Positions 9,686-19,549 of a DNA stretch of 42,438 bases are shown here, one piece after another. Origin of the DNA: Tissierellia bacterium (lineage in GTDB: Bacteria; Bacillota; Clostridia; Tissierellales; Tepidimicrobiaceae). The notes beneath the pieces are model-generated. The model did no database searches, was not told the origin of the DNA, and saw nothing but the letters and a program-made list of their open reading frames with translations. The stretch's first letter is position 1, and each line of letters begins with the position of its first letter. Location of the stretch: assembly GCA_012518745.1 (NCBI GenBank), contig JAAYRM010000076.1, positions 1-42,438 of the forward strand, read 5' to 3'. Made by a program: the position numbers and the translations under genes.

Positions 9686-10627
9686 GTGGATTCGTTGAAA
9701 TTTGAACATATTCCTGTATTGCTGGATGAAGTAATAGAGGGTTTGAATATAAAAGAAGATGGAATATATGTGGATGGCACCCTAGGCGGGGCCGGTCATT
9801 CGATCGAAATTGCCAAAAGATTGACGGATGGTAAATTGATTGGAATAGACCAGGATGAGAATGCAATTAAAAAGGCCAGGGATGTATTAGCGAATCATCT
9901 GGACAAGGTCCATCTGGTCCATGATAATTATAGAAATATCGGGGATATATTATTCGATTTAAATATACATAGAGTAGACGGGATATTATTGGATATAGGG
10001 GTATCCTCTCATCAATTGGATGAGGAGGATAGGGGATTTTCCTATCATGGAGATGCCCAATTGGATATGAGGATGGACAAGACTCAGGATACTAGCGCAT
10101 GGGATGTGATCAATGGGTATAGCGAGAAGGATTTGGAGAGGATCATCTGGGATTATGGGGAAGAGAGATGGGCTAAAAGGATTGCTGAATTCATCGTCGA
10201 GGGTAGGGCGGAAGGTCCTATAGACACAACTCTCGAACTGGTGGAGATCATTAAAAAGGCGATACCCAAGGGGGTTAGGATGAAGGGCCCCCACCCAGCT
10301 AGGCAGACATTTCAAGCCATTAGGATAGAGGTAAATAGGGAGCTAGAGGTGTTGGAGCAGAGCATACCCATCATGTGCAGGCTATTGAATGAAGGTGGCA
10401 GGCTCTGTATAATTACATTTCATTCCCTTGAGGATAGGATTGTGAAAAATGAATTTAGGGATCTCAATAGGGATTGTATCTGTCCACCTGAATTTCCAAT
10501 ATGTAATTGTGATAAGAGACGAGAGATTAAATTGATTACGCGAAGGCCAATAGTACCTACCGAACTTGAGATCGATAAAAACCCACGCTCGAGGAGCTCC
10601 AAGTTACGGATTGCTGAAAGGGTTTAG
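9686..10627 (+). CDS. rsmH: 16S rRNA (cytosine1402-N4)-methyltransferase
   Basis: HIPVLLDEVIEGL, DGTLGGAGHS, GVSSHQLDEEDRGFSY, FHSLEDRIVK. Confidence 0.97.
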   Translation: MDSLKFEHIPVLLDEVIEGLNIKEDGIYVDGTLGGAGHSIEIAKRLTDGKLIGIDQDENAIKKARDVLANHLDKVHLVHDNYRNIGDILFDLNIHRVDGILLDIGVSSHQLDEEDRGFSYHGDAQLDMRMDKTQDTSAWDVINGYSEKDLERIIWDYGEERWAKRIAEFIVEGRAEGPIDTTLELVEIIKKAIPKGVRMKGPHPARQTFQAIRIEVNRELEVLEQSIPIMCRLLNEGGRLCIITFHSLEDRIVKNEFRDLNRDCICPPEFPICNCDKRREIKLITRRPIVPTELEIDKNPRSRSSKLRIAERV

Positions 10628-10655
10628 GTTCTAAATTAAAGGGGGTTAGAATAAA

Positions 10656-11141
10656 TTGTTAGTAACTAAAAGAGAGTTGGAATACTATCATCCAGAACAA
10701 GTCGATATAGATTATGAACGACAGCGGAAGATTATCGAGGGGCGCAATAAGAGGAGAAGAAGGTCCCGTTCTCTACAGAAGTTACTTGGAATAGGATTGG
10801 CAATCATTGGCACAGGCTTATCCCTTTTAATTCTAATAGGATATGTTAATATAACTAGGGTAAATCATGAAATTGCTGAACTAGAAGAACAGGAGATGGA
10901 GTTGAACAGAGAGAAGGAGGACCTAATCGCTGAACTAGAGGGTATCAAAAGCCCTGCTAAGCTGGAAGGAGATGCGGTGAGTAGGTTGGGAATGGATTAT
11001 CCCACGGAAGAGCAGGTTGTATATCTGGATATAGAGGAGTTGAACTTTGCTGAAAATCAGAATGGAGGCAGTATAGGGGATCGGCCCCTCCTCGCTCGGC
11101 AATTCAAAGAGGTTTTCAATCTATTATTGGGTTTGTTTTAG
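10656..11141 (+). CDS. ftsL: Cell division protein FtsL-like
   Basis: Small single-TM coiled-coil protein between rsmH and PBP; TTG start. Confidence 0.7.
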   Translation: MLVTKRELEYYHPEQVDIDYERQRKIIEGRNKRRRRSRSLQKLLGIGLAIIGTGLSLLILIGYVNITRVNHEIAELEEQEMELNREKEDLIAELEGIKSPAKLEGDAVSRLGMDYPTEEQVVYLDIEELNFAENQNGGSIGDRPLLARQFKEVFNLLLGLF

Positions 11142-11153
11142 GGGGAATTAATA

Positions 11154-13337
11154 TTGTCATTACCCAGCAATGTATCGAAGCGAAGGCTGATATTGGCCTT
11201 TATAATGGTATTAGCAATATCTTTGGGACTAATAATTAGATTAGGGTATATACAATTGGTAACTGGGGAAGAGTTAAAAAAAGGAGCCCTGGAACAATGG
11301 ACCAAGGGTATCGAAATAAAATCCAAACGTGGAATAATATATGATAGAAATGGTAAGAAACTGGCGATTTCCATAAGCTCCTATACCGTATGGGCCAATC
11401 CTGCGGATATAGTTGAGTCGGATAGCACCGCAGAACAGGTAGCAGGGCAGGTGGCAAAGGTATTGGACATGGAAGAAGCCGAAGTCTATGAGAGGATAAC
11501 TAAGAAGCAGAACGTGGTGAAGATCAAGCAATGGATCAGCAAGGAGGAAGCTAAGGAATTAAGGAAGCTTAGAATTCCCGGTATAGAGATAGTGGATGAT
11601 AATAAGAGGTTCTATCCATATGAGGATTTTGCAAGCCATGTACTGGGCTTTACCGATATAGATAATAATGGACTCTATGGCATAGAAAAGACCTATAATA
11701 AATATCTATCGGGAGCTCCCGGTAAATGGGTTAGAACCGAGGATGCGCGCGGGAAACAGCTACCCTATGATGGGGAGAGGGTTTATGATGCCGAGGATGG
11801 ACTACATACGGTTCTGACCATCGATGAGACCATACAACATTTTGCGGAGAAAGTCGCAGTAGAATCCCTAGCTATTACCAAGGCGAAGGGCATATCCATT
11901 GTGGTTATGGAGCCATCGACTGGGGATATATTGGCCATGGCAAATATGCCTCAATATAATCCAAATAAGCCGAGGGAACCGCTGGATGAGGAGATGGCAG
12001 CAAAATGGGATGGCCTATCGCAGCAGGAGTTGCAGCAGGAATGGTATGATGTATGGCGTAATTTTAGTATAAATGATTCCTATGAACCAGGATCCACGTT
12101 TAAAACCATAGTCGCAGCCGCCGCCCTCGAGGAGGGCATAGCAAATCTAGATAGCCAATTCTATTGTGGTGGCTTCGTCAGGGATATTCCTGGTAGGGTA
12201 CTAAAATGTGTTAGATGGTATAATCCACATGGGGCGCAAACCCTGAAAGAGGGAATGGAAAATTCATGCAACGTCGTATTCGTAAATCTGGGTAGACAAT
12301 TGGGAAAAGAAAATCTATATAAATACATAAAAGCATTTGGTTTCGGCGAGGGAACCGGGATTGAATTGACCGGAGAACAGAGCGGTATAATCCCACCTAA
12401 CTTGGATTCTATAAAGGAAATAAATCTAGCCACCATGTCCTATGGGCATGGGATAGCAGTAACGCCTATGCAGCTAATAAATGCTATATCCGCTATTGCC
12501 AACGAGGGTAACCTTATGAAACCTAGGTTGGTGTCTAAGTTGATGGATAATGAGAACAATATCGTAATAGAAAATGAACCCGAGGTAATTAGGCGAGTTA
12601 TATCCAAGGCTACATCCGATGATATGCTGGATATGATGGAAGGAGTTGTGTCGACGGGCTCCGGAACCAGTGCATATGTACCGGGTTATAGGATTGCAGG
12701 AAAGACGGGGACTGCCCAAAAGGTAATAGACGGGAGCTATGCACCAGGCAAGTATATTGGATCCTTTGTAGCAGTTGCGCCGGCAGATGATCCTCAGATT
12801 GCGGTCCTAGTTATAGTGGATGAACCCGTGGGGGCATACTATGGTGGAAGCGTTGCAGCACCTGTTGCGGGAAAACTCATAGAGGAGACCCTGGCATACC
12901 TCGATGTTGAAAAGCAGTTTACAGAGGAGGAGAGGGAAGAATATGGATATATTATAGAGGTCCCGGATGTGCGCAATAAGACTATGGAAGAGGCTGGGAA
13001 GATTTTAGCTGAAATAGATCTTAGGTACGCAACGGAATCTTTAAATATCGTTGAAGATTCCCTGATCATAGGTCAGTTTCCATTGCCGGGAACAGAGGTC
13101 AGCAAGGGTTCTATAATAGATCTTTATCTATCGGAGGAGTTTGAATCCAACGATAGCATCATAATGCCAGATCTGATAGATAAATCGAAGGATGAGATAG
13201 TAGACATACTAGATGATCTGGGATTGAATTACCGATTCAAGGGTGAGGGGTTAGCGGTGACCCAGAAGCCCAAACCGGGTATAAAAATCGATACAAATTC
13301 CAATATAGAAGTTGAATTTTCCAAGGCAAAGGAGTAA
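11154..13337 (+). CDS. spoVD: Class B penicillin-binding protein with PASTA domains (SpoVD/PbpB type)
   Basis: EPGSTFKT, SCN, KTGTAQK transpeptidase motifs; two C-terminal PASTA-like repeats; TTG start. Confidence 0.9.
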   Translation: MSLPSNVSKRRLILAFIMVLAISLGLIIRLGYIQLVTGEELKKGALEQWTKGIEIKSKRGIIYDRNGKKLAISISSYTVWANPADIVESDSTAEQVAGQVAKVLDMEEAEVYERITKKQNVVKIKQWISKEEAKELRKLRIPGIEIVDDNKRFYPYEDFASHVLGFTDIDNNGLYGIEKTYNKYLSGAPGKWVRTEDARGKQLPYDGERVYDAEDGLHTVLTIDETIQHFAEKVAVESLAITKAKGISIVVMEPSTGDILAMANMPQYNPNKPREPLDEEMAAKWDGLSQQELQQEWYDVWRNFSINDSYEPGSTFKTIVAAAALEEGIANLDSQFYCGGFVRDIPGRVLKCVRWYNPHGAQTLKEGMENSCNVVFVNLGRQLGKENLYKYIKAFGFGEGTGIELTGEQSGIIPPNLDSIKEINLATMSYGHGIAVTPMQLINAISAIANEGNLMKPRLVSKLMDNENNIVIENEPEVIRRVISKATSDDMLDMMEGVVSTGSGTSAYVPGYRIAGKTGTAQKVIDGSYAPGKYIGSFVAVAPADDPQIAVLVIVDEPVGAYYGGSVAAPVAGKLIEETLAYLDVEKQFTEEEREEYGYIIEVPDVRNKTMEEAGKILAEIDLRYATESLNIVEDSLIIGQFPLPGTEVSKGSIIDLYLSEEFESNDSIIMPDLIDKSKDEIVDILDDLGLNYRFKGEGLAVTQKPKPGIKIDTNSNIEVEFSKAKE

Positions 13338-13343
13338 TATAAT

Positions 13344-13374
13344 AAAGGGCGACTTTCAGAGTTGCCTTTTAATT
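13344..13374 (+). terminator. Weak Rho-independent terminator-like hairpin
   Basis: aaagggcgactttcagagttgcctttt with one bulge. Confidence 0.45.
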
Positions 13375-13405
13375 AATTATTGAGTAAGGGAAAGCAGGTG
13401 CTGAC

Positions 13406-14869
13406 TTGAAGCTTGAAACTATAGTCGAAAATAGTCAAATAATAACTATACTGGGTAATAGGGATATAGAGATTACGGGTATAGAGAATGATTCTAGGAA
13501 GGTATCCCGTGGCAATATGTTTATCGCGATAAAGGGCTTTACCGTAGATGGGCATGATTATATAGATAGCGCTATAGATAAAGGCGCCATCTGTATAGTG
13601 GTAAGTAAGGATATTCCGCTTGAAAGGGATGATATTACATTTATCAGGGTTGATGATACTATCGATGCACTATCGGAATATTCATCCATATTCTACGGCG
13701 AACCATCTAGGCGATTACAGGTTATGGGTATTACTGGAACCAACGGGAAGACATCTATTACATATATGATACAGGGTATATTCGAGGAGGCCAGCAGACA
13801 TACCGGTATAATTGGGACCATGGGTTCAAATTTTGCCGGGAAGGTTCTCGATAATAGGAACACCACCCCAAATTCCCTCATAATTCAAAGGCAGTTGAAT
13901 GAGATGTTGGATGCTGGAATGGAATTCTGCGCCATGGAGGTATCCTCCCATGCTTTAGAGCTGAGACGGGTCAGGGATGTGGACTTCCAGGTTGGGATCT
14001 TTACCAACCTTACCGAGGAGCATCTGGATTTTCATAGGACCATGGAGGACTATTATAATAGTAAATTAAAATTGTTCAATAGGACAAAGGCATATAATAT
14101 AGTAAATGGCGACGATATATATGGTAGAAGGATTTTGCAAGAGGTAGGGAATGAGGTACCTATGCTCACCTATGGAATAGATGGGGATTATGATGTCTAT
14201 GCAACGGATGTAGATTGCCATATAGCCGGGGTAGATTTCACCCTGAATACCCGGAAGGGTTCCATCCCCATAGAATTGAAGCTATTGGGAAGATTCAACG
14301 TATATAATGCATTGGCAGCCATATCCTGCGGTATGGTCTATGATATAGATCTACCTACCATCAAGAGGGGCATCGAGGGTATTGCCAATATCAAGGGGAG
14401 GTTTGAGATCGTACCCATAGATAGGGATTATAGCGTCATCATAGACTATGCCCATACGCCGGATGGATTAGAGGAGATTCTGAGTACAATAGATCAGTTT
14501 GCAGAGGGGAGAAAGATTGTGGTATTCGGAGCAGGTGGTAATAGGGATAGGACGAAGCGACCCATTATGGGGGAAACGGTAGCTAGGCATGCGGACCTAG
14601 CGATAGTCACCTCGGATAATCCTAGGTTTGAGGATCCAAAGGCTATAATAGAGGATATACTGGTGGGCATTAGGAAAATTGGGGGCGATCATGTGGTCAT
14701 AGTGGATAGGAGAAAGGCCATAGAATATGCATTATCGATAGCCATGCCCGATGATATAATAGTCTTGGCTGGAAAAGGACATGAAACATATACGATTATG
14801 GAGGATAGGGTTATAGACTTCGACGAAAGACAGATAGTATTAGACATATTAGGGGATATGCACATATAG
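13406..14869 (+). CDS. murE: UDP-N-acetylmuramoyl-tripeptide synthetase MurE
   Basis: GITGTNGKTSITYMIQ, EVSSHAL, DYAHTPDGLEEIL; TTG start. Confidence 0.95.
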   Translation: MKLETIVENSQIITILGNRDIEITGIENDSRKVSRGNMFIAIKGFTVDGHDYIDSAIDKGAICIVVSKDIPLERDDITFIRVDDTIDALSEYSSIFYGEPSRRLQVMGITGTNGKTSITYMIQGIFEEASRHTGIIGTMGSNFAGKVLDNRNTTPNSLIIQRQLNEMLDAGMEFCAMEVSSHALELRRVRDVDFQVGIFTNLTEEHLDFHRTMEDYYNSKLKLFNRTKAYNIVNGDDIYGRRILQEVGNEVPMLTYGIDGDYDVYATDVDCHIAGVDFTLNTRKGSIPIELKLLGRFNVYNALAAISCGMVYDIDLPTIKRGIEGIANIKGRFEIVPIDRDYSVIIDYAHTPDGLEEILSTIDQFAEGRKIVVFGAGGNRDRTKRPIMGETVARHADLAIVTSDNPRFEDPKAIIEDILVGIRKIGGDHVVIVDRRKAIEYALSIAMPDDIIVLAGKGHETYTIMEDRVIDFDERQIVLDILGDMHI

Positions 14870-14899
14870 TAATAGAGGATACCGGAGAGGAGAACAGCA

Positions 14900-15865
14900 A
14901 TGATTGAATATATAGATATTATTAGAATCATCTTGGTTGCGTTTACAACGACCTTAATACTAGGTCCTATAATCATTCCCGTGTTGGTAAAGTTGAAAAT
15001 TGGACAAAACATAAGGGATGATGGGCCGGAAAGCCATCTATCGAAGAGTGGTACGCCTACCATGGGGGGCATAATAATACTAATCGGCCTTTTGATAACC
15101 ACAATAACTTCGGGCCAATTGAATAGCGATATGTATATATTATTGATGTCTACTATTGGTTTTGGATTGATAGGATTTGTGGATGATTACTTTAAGGTGG
15201 TAAATAAGAGATCCCTTGGGTTAAGGGCATATCAGAAATTGATGGCGCAGATAGCATTGGCCATACTATTGGCCATATATCAATCAAATGCTTCCATATT
15301 GGGGACGAATATAATTATTCCCTTTCTGAGCAATAGGTATTTGGATTTGGGAATCATGTACGTTCCCTTTATAGCATTTGTGGTGGTGGGAACGGTAAAT
15401 AGCGTTAACTTGACCGATGGCCTAGATGGATTGGCCGCAGGAGTTACGTTGATAGTGATGTCCTTCTTTGGAATAGTTGCCCTCAACTGGGGCATGAGCA
15501 GCATATCTATGTTTTCGGTGGCCTTAACCGGTGCCTGCCTTGGATTTTTGATATATAATGCCTACCCAGCTAGGGTATTTATGGGGGATACGGGTTCAAT
15601 GGCCCTAGGTGGGGCGGTATCTGCAGTTGCCATATTGTTAAATCTTCCCCTGATGCTACCGATAGTAGGGGGAATCTATGTTATAGAGAGTTTATCGGTA
15701 ATTATTCAGGTAATATCCTATAAATTGACCGGCAAGAGGGTGTTCTTGATGAGCCCCCTCCACCATCATTTTGAGGAGAAGGGTTGGGCGGAGACGAGGG
15801 TTGTCATAGTGTTTTGGAGTGTTACGGTTATACTATCATTGATAGGGGTCATCAGTTTAAACTGA
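14900..15865 (+). CDS. mraY: Phospho-N-acetylmuramoyl-pentapeptide-transferase
   Basis: TPTMGGI, DDYFKV, NLTDGLDGLAAG, MGDTGSMALGG, PLHHHFE. Confidence 0.97.
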   Translation: MIEYIDIIRIILVAFTTTLILGPIIIPVLVKLKIGQNIRDDGPESHLSKSGTPTMGGIIILIGLLITTITSGQLNSDMYILLMSTIGFGLIGFVDDYFKVVNKRSLGLRAYQKLMAQIALAILLAIYQSNASILGTNIIIPFLSNRYLDLGIMYVPFIAFVVVGTVNSVNLTDGLDGLAAGVTLIVMSFFGIVALNWGMSSISMFSVALTGACLGFLIYNAYPARVFMGDTGSMALGGAVSAVAILLNLPLMLPIVGGIYVIESLSVIIQVISYKLTGKRVFLMSPLHHHFEEKGWAETRVVIVFWSVTVILSLIGVISLN

Positions 15866-15883
15866 TTGAAAGTTGGGGTAGGG

Positions 15884-17245
15884 ATGAATTTGAATGATAA
15901 AAACATACTGGTGTTGGGATTGGGCGTAAGCGGAGTTTCCACCACAAGGGCCTTAGACAATCTGGGTGCCAATATATTCATCAGTGATGCTAAAGAGGAG
16001 AATGATCTAGAGGAATACATAGGCCAGATAGAGGATATAGATGCAGATCTGTATCTAGGCACGGATGATATACCATTGGATGATATAGACCTGATCATAA
16101 AGAGCCCTGGTATACCTCCGACTATAGATATTTTGAATAGGGCTGATGAAAAGGGTATAGAGGTTATTACCGATTTGGAATTGGCCTATAGGATTAAACC
16201 CGATAGCAACTTGATAGCTATTACCGGAACAAATGGAAAGACTACCACTACGCTATTGACTGGAGAATTTTTTAAGGAATCGGGCATCCCAACCCATATA
16301 GCTGGGAATATAGGGGTTGGCATATTATGGGATATGCTCAATGCCGGGGATGAGGATGTATTCGTAGTAGAGGCGAGTAGCTTTCAATTGGAGCATACTA
16401 GATTATTCAATCCAAAGGTGAGCTTAATCCTAAATATCACATCTGATCACCTGGATTGGCATGGGAATATAGATAATTATATTCAGGCTAAGAAGAAGAT
16501 ATTTCAAAATCAGGACATTAACGGATATACCATATTAAACTACGATGATCCGCTATTGAAGGATTTCAAGGACAAGATTCACTCTAAGCTGATATGGTTT
16601 AGCGTGGATAATAAGCTTGATAGAGGAATATATATAGATGATGGATATATCATAGTTGATAATGGGGGGACGAGGGAAAGGGTTATAAGGGTTGAGGATA
16701 TAAGGATCTTGGGCAAACATAACCTAGAGAATGCCCTTGCTAGCATATCAATAGGATGGATAATGGGATTGAAAATGGATGCGATGAGGAAGGTCCTCGA
16801 AAGATTTCCAGGTGTGGAGCATAGGCTAGAATATGTAGGTGAGATTCAGGGTATAAGTTTTTATAACGATTCCAAAGCAACTAATCCAGAGGCAAGCATA
16901 GGGGCTATAGGGGCAATGGATGCCCCCATTATATTGATAGCGGGGGGACAGGATAGGGGTAGCCGGTTCGATGATCTGATCCAATCCCTGGGGGATAAGG
17001 TAAAGGCCCTCATACTACTGGGGGAGACCAGTAAAAAGATAGGGGATACTGCTATAAAATATGGATTTGAGAATATATATATAGTAGATGATATGGATGC
17101 GGCCGTTAGAAGGGGCTATCAATTGGGGATTCCGGGGGATAGTATACTCCTTTCGCCCGCATGTGCAAGTTGGGATATGTATAAGAGTTTTGAGATAAGG
17201 GGAAATCATTTTAAGGAATCTGTAAATCGTTTGGGGGAGGAATAG
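15884..17245 (+). CDS. murD: UDP-N-acetylmuramoylalanine--D-glutamate ligase
   Basis: GLGVSGVS, TGTNGKTTTTLL, EASSFQLE, NDSKATNPEA; ORF track starts at 15866 (TTG), ATG at 15884 also plausible. Confidence 0.96.
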   Translation: MNLNDKNILVLGLGVSGVSTTRALDNLGANIFISDAKEENDLEEYIGQIEDIDADLYLGTDDIPLDDIDLIIKSPGIPPTIDILNRADEKGIEVITDLELAYRIKPDSNLIAITGTNGKTTTTLLTGEFFKESGIPTHIAGNIGVGILWDMLNAGDEDVFVVEASSFQLEHTRLFNPKVSLILNITSDHLDWHGNIDNYIQAKKKIFQNQDINGYTILNYDDPLLKDFKDKIHSKLIWFSVDNKLDRGIYIDDGYIIVDNGGTRERVIRVEDIRILGKHNLENALASISIGWIMGLKMDAMRKVLERFPGVEHRLEYVGEIQGISFYNDSKATNPEASIGAIGAMDAPIILIAGGQDRGSRFDDLIQSLGDKVKALILLGETSKKIGDTAIKYGFENIYIVDDMDAAVRRGYQLGIPGDSILLSPACASWDMYKSFEIRGNHFKESVNRLGEE

Positions 17246-17246
17246 C

Positions 17247-18365
17247 ATGGCTAAGAAGGGGAAAAAGAAAGCTTGTGATTTTACTCTACTCCTATCGGCG
17301 CTGCTCCTTGTATTCATAGGAATTATAATGGTGTTCAGCGCTAGCTGGCCTGAGGCCATGAAATCATTCGATGATGGATACTTTTTTTTAAGGAAGCAGG
17401 TAATGGTGGCTGGTATTGGATTCCTTGCAATGCTCTTCTTTATGAATTTTGATTATAAGTTGCTTGGAAGGATGTCCAGCTTGATATACATACTATCCCT
17501 CTTGAGTGGGTTGCTGATATTCAGCCCATTGGGGATGGATAGGAAGGGAGCTAGGAGATGGGTGGATATAAAGATTACGACATTTCAGCCATCGGACCTC
17601 ATAAAATTAGGAGCTATAATATTTATGGCCGCCTTCTTGGCCAATAGAAAGAACAAGGCTGATAGTTTTTTAAGGGGTACATTGCCCGTCCTAGCTATAA
17701 TCGGTCTATCCTGTGGAATGATCTATCTACAGAAGGATTTGGGTACCACGGTAGCCTTAGCGGCTACGTTGATAAGCCTATTCTTCATAGCGGGTATGAA
17801 GATTAGCCACCTATTCGCAATGGTATCCATGGCTGCATTGGGCTTGGCAAAGGCCATCACTAGCGAGGACTATAAGTATAGGATGAGGAGGCTTACTGCA
17901 TTTCGGGATCCATTTGCCGATAAATTGGATGCAGGTTGGCAGACCGTACAATCGTTATATGCCCTAGGTTCAGGCGGACTCTTCGGATTGGGCTTGGGTA
18001 AGAGTAGGCAGAAGTTTTTCTATATATCCGAATCCTATAACGACTTTATATTTGCAATAATAGGTGAAGAATTGGGATTCTTAGGCACATCGACGGTGAT
18101 TCTACTATTTGTGGCTCTCATATGGAGGGGCATAAGGATAGCGTTGGGTGTAGAGGATCTATTTGGCTGCCTTCTTGCTACTGGCATAGTGGCTATGATA
18201 ACTATTCAATCGCTGATTCATATCGCGGTGGTAACATCCTCCATTCCCACCACGGGAATTCCCTTGCCCCTGGTAAGCTATGGGGGGACATCGTTGATAA
18301 TATATATGTCGGCTATTGGAATATTGCTCAATATATCAAGGCATGTTAAATTGAACAGGAGTTGA
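17247..18365 (+). CDS. spoVE: SEDS family peptidoglycan polymerase (SpoVE/FtsW)
   Basis: Multiple TM; FQPSDLIKLG, QKDLGTT, PTTGIPLPLVSYGGTS. Confidence 0.93.
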   Translation: MAKKGKKKACDFTLLLSALLLVFIGIIMVFSASWPEAMKSFDDGYFFLRKQVMVAGIGFLAMLFFMNFDYKLLGRMSSLIYILSLLSGLLIFSPLGMDRKGARRWVDIKITTFQPSDLIKLGAIIFMAAFLANRKNKADSFLRGTLPVLAIIGLSCGMIYLQKDLGTTVALAATLISLFFIAGMKISHLFAMVSMAALGLAKAITSEDYKYRMRRLTAFRDPFADKLDAGWQTVQSLYALGSGGLFGLGLGKSRQKFFYISESYNDFIFAIIGEELGFLGTSTVILLFVALIWRGIRIALGVEDLFGCLLATGIVAMITIQSLIHIAVVTSSIPTTGIPLPLVSYGGTSLIIYMSAIGILLNISRHVKLNRS

Positions 18366-18370
18366 AATAG

Positions 18371-19474
18371 ATGAGGTATCTAATAACCGGCGGTGGAACT
18401 GGGGGACATATATATCCAGCCCTAGCCATAGCTAAGGAGATAGAGAATAGGCATAGAGATGCAGAGATATTATATGTGGGGACAGCAAAGGGATTGGAAA
18501 GCGAATTGGTACCCCGCGAAGGCCTAGATTTCAAGGCCATCAGGGTTAGGGGGATGCCGAGGAAGATAGGTAAGGATATGCTCCTAGCTATAAAGGAATT
18601 GGCCCTGGGTATAAATGATGCCAGGAGGATTATCAAGGAATATAGGCCGGATATTGTAATTGGAACTGGGGGATATGTATGTGGGCCCGTAGTATATATT
18701 GCAAGCCGAAGGGGAATTCCAACGGTAATCCATGAGCAGAACGCCTTTCCAGGGGTTACCAATAAGATTCTCTCCAGGTTTGTGGACAGAACCCTTATCA
18801 CATTTGAAGAATCTAGAGGATATTTTAAGCATCCCGAGCGGGTTTTAGTCACTGGGAACCCGATTAGGGGGGATCTTATGGAGGTTGATAGGGACAAGGC
18901 CTATATGGAATTGGAAATAAGTCGCAATATTCCCGTCGTACTATCATTTGGAGGCAGCGGGGGCCAGAGGAGCCTCAACGAGGCGATGCTGCATGTGATT
19001 GAGATGAATGCTACAAAGCATAATATGCAGATAATACATGTTACGGGCAATAGATTCTATGATGAATTTATGCAGGATATAGAACTCATGGGTATTGAGC
19101 TTGGGAAGAACATAAGAATTATGCCATATTTCTATGATATGCCCAAGGGGTTGAATATTGCCGATCTGATTATAACTAGCGCCGGAGCTATTACATTGGC
19201 TGAAGTATCCGCTATTGGCATCCCGAGCATACTGATACCGAAGGGATATACCGCTGAGAATCATCAGGAATACAATGCAAGGGCATTTGAGGATGAGGGG
19301 GCTGCCCATCTGATCTTAGAAGCGGATTTGACCGGCGAGAATCTAAATGAAAGCATATATGAGATCATATATGATAGGGAAAAACTATCCAGTATGGCCC
19401 GCAATAGTAGGAGGATGGGTAGACTGGATGCAGCTGAGGAGATAGTAGATATTATAGATGACCTTACTAGATAA
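18371..19474 (+). CDS. murG: UDP-GlcNAc--MurNAc-pentapeptide-PP-undecaprenol GlcNAc transferase
   Basis: TGGGTGGHIYPALAIAKEI, HEQNAFPGVTNK, SAGAITLAE. Confidence 0.97.
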   Translation: MRYLITGGGTGGHIYPALAIAKEIENRHRDAEILYVGTAKGLESELVPREGLDFKAIRVRGMPRKIGKDMLLAIKELALGINDARRIIKEYRPDIVIGTGGYVCGPVVYIASRRGIPTVIHEQNAFPGVTNKILSRFVDRTLITFEESRGYFKHPERVLVTGNPIRGDLMEVDRDKAYMELEISRNIPVVLSFGGSGGQRSLNEAMLHVIEMNATKHNMQIIHVTGNRFYDEFMQDIELMGIELGKNIRIMPYFYDMPKGLNIADLIITSAGAITLAEVSAIGIPSILIPKGYTAENHQEYNARAFEDEGAAHLILEADLTGENLNESIYEIIYDREKLSSMARNSRRMGRLDAAEEIVDIIDDLTR

Positions 19475-19482
19475 TTAATCCA

Positions 19483-19547
19483 TCACACTTCCAAGGGATG
19501 CGCATAATATATAGATATATGTCAATATGGCATACTTGGAGGTGTGA
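19483..19547 (+). promoter_or_regulatory. Long-range inverted repeat whose 3' arm contains the murA Shine-Dalgarno
   Basis: TCACACTTCCAAG (19483-19495) vs CTTGGAGGTGTGA (19535-19547); 12/13 complementary plus one G-U; GGAGG lies in the 3' arm just before the ATG at 19550. Confidence 0.6.
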
Positions 19548-19549
19548 CA

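Noticed and set aside
18346-18897. 183-aa - strand ORF opposite murG
   Set aside because: Antisense shadow of the conserved murG reading frame.
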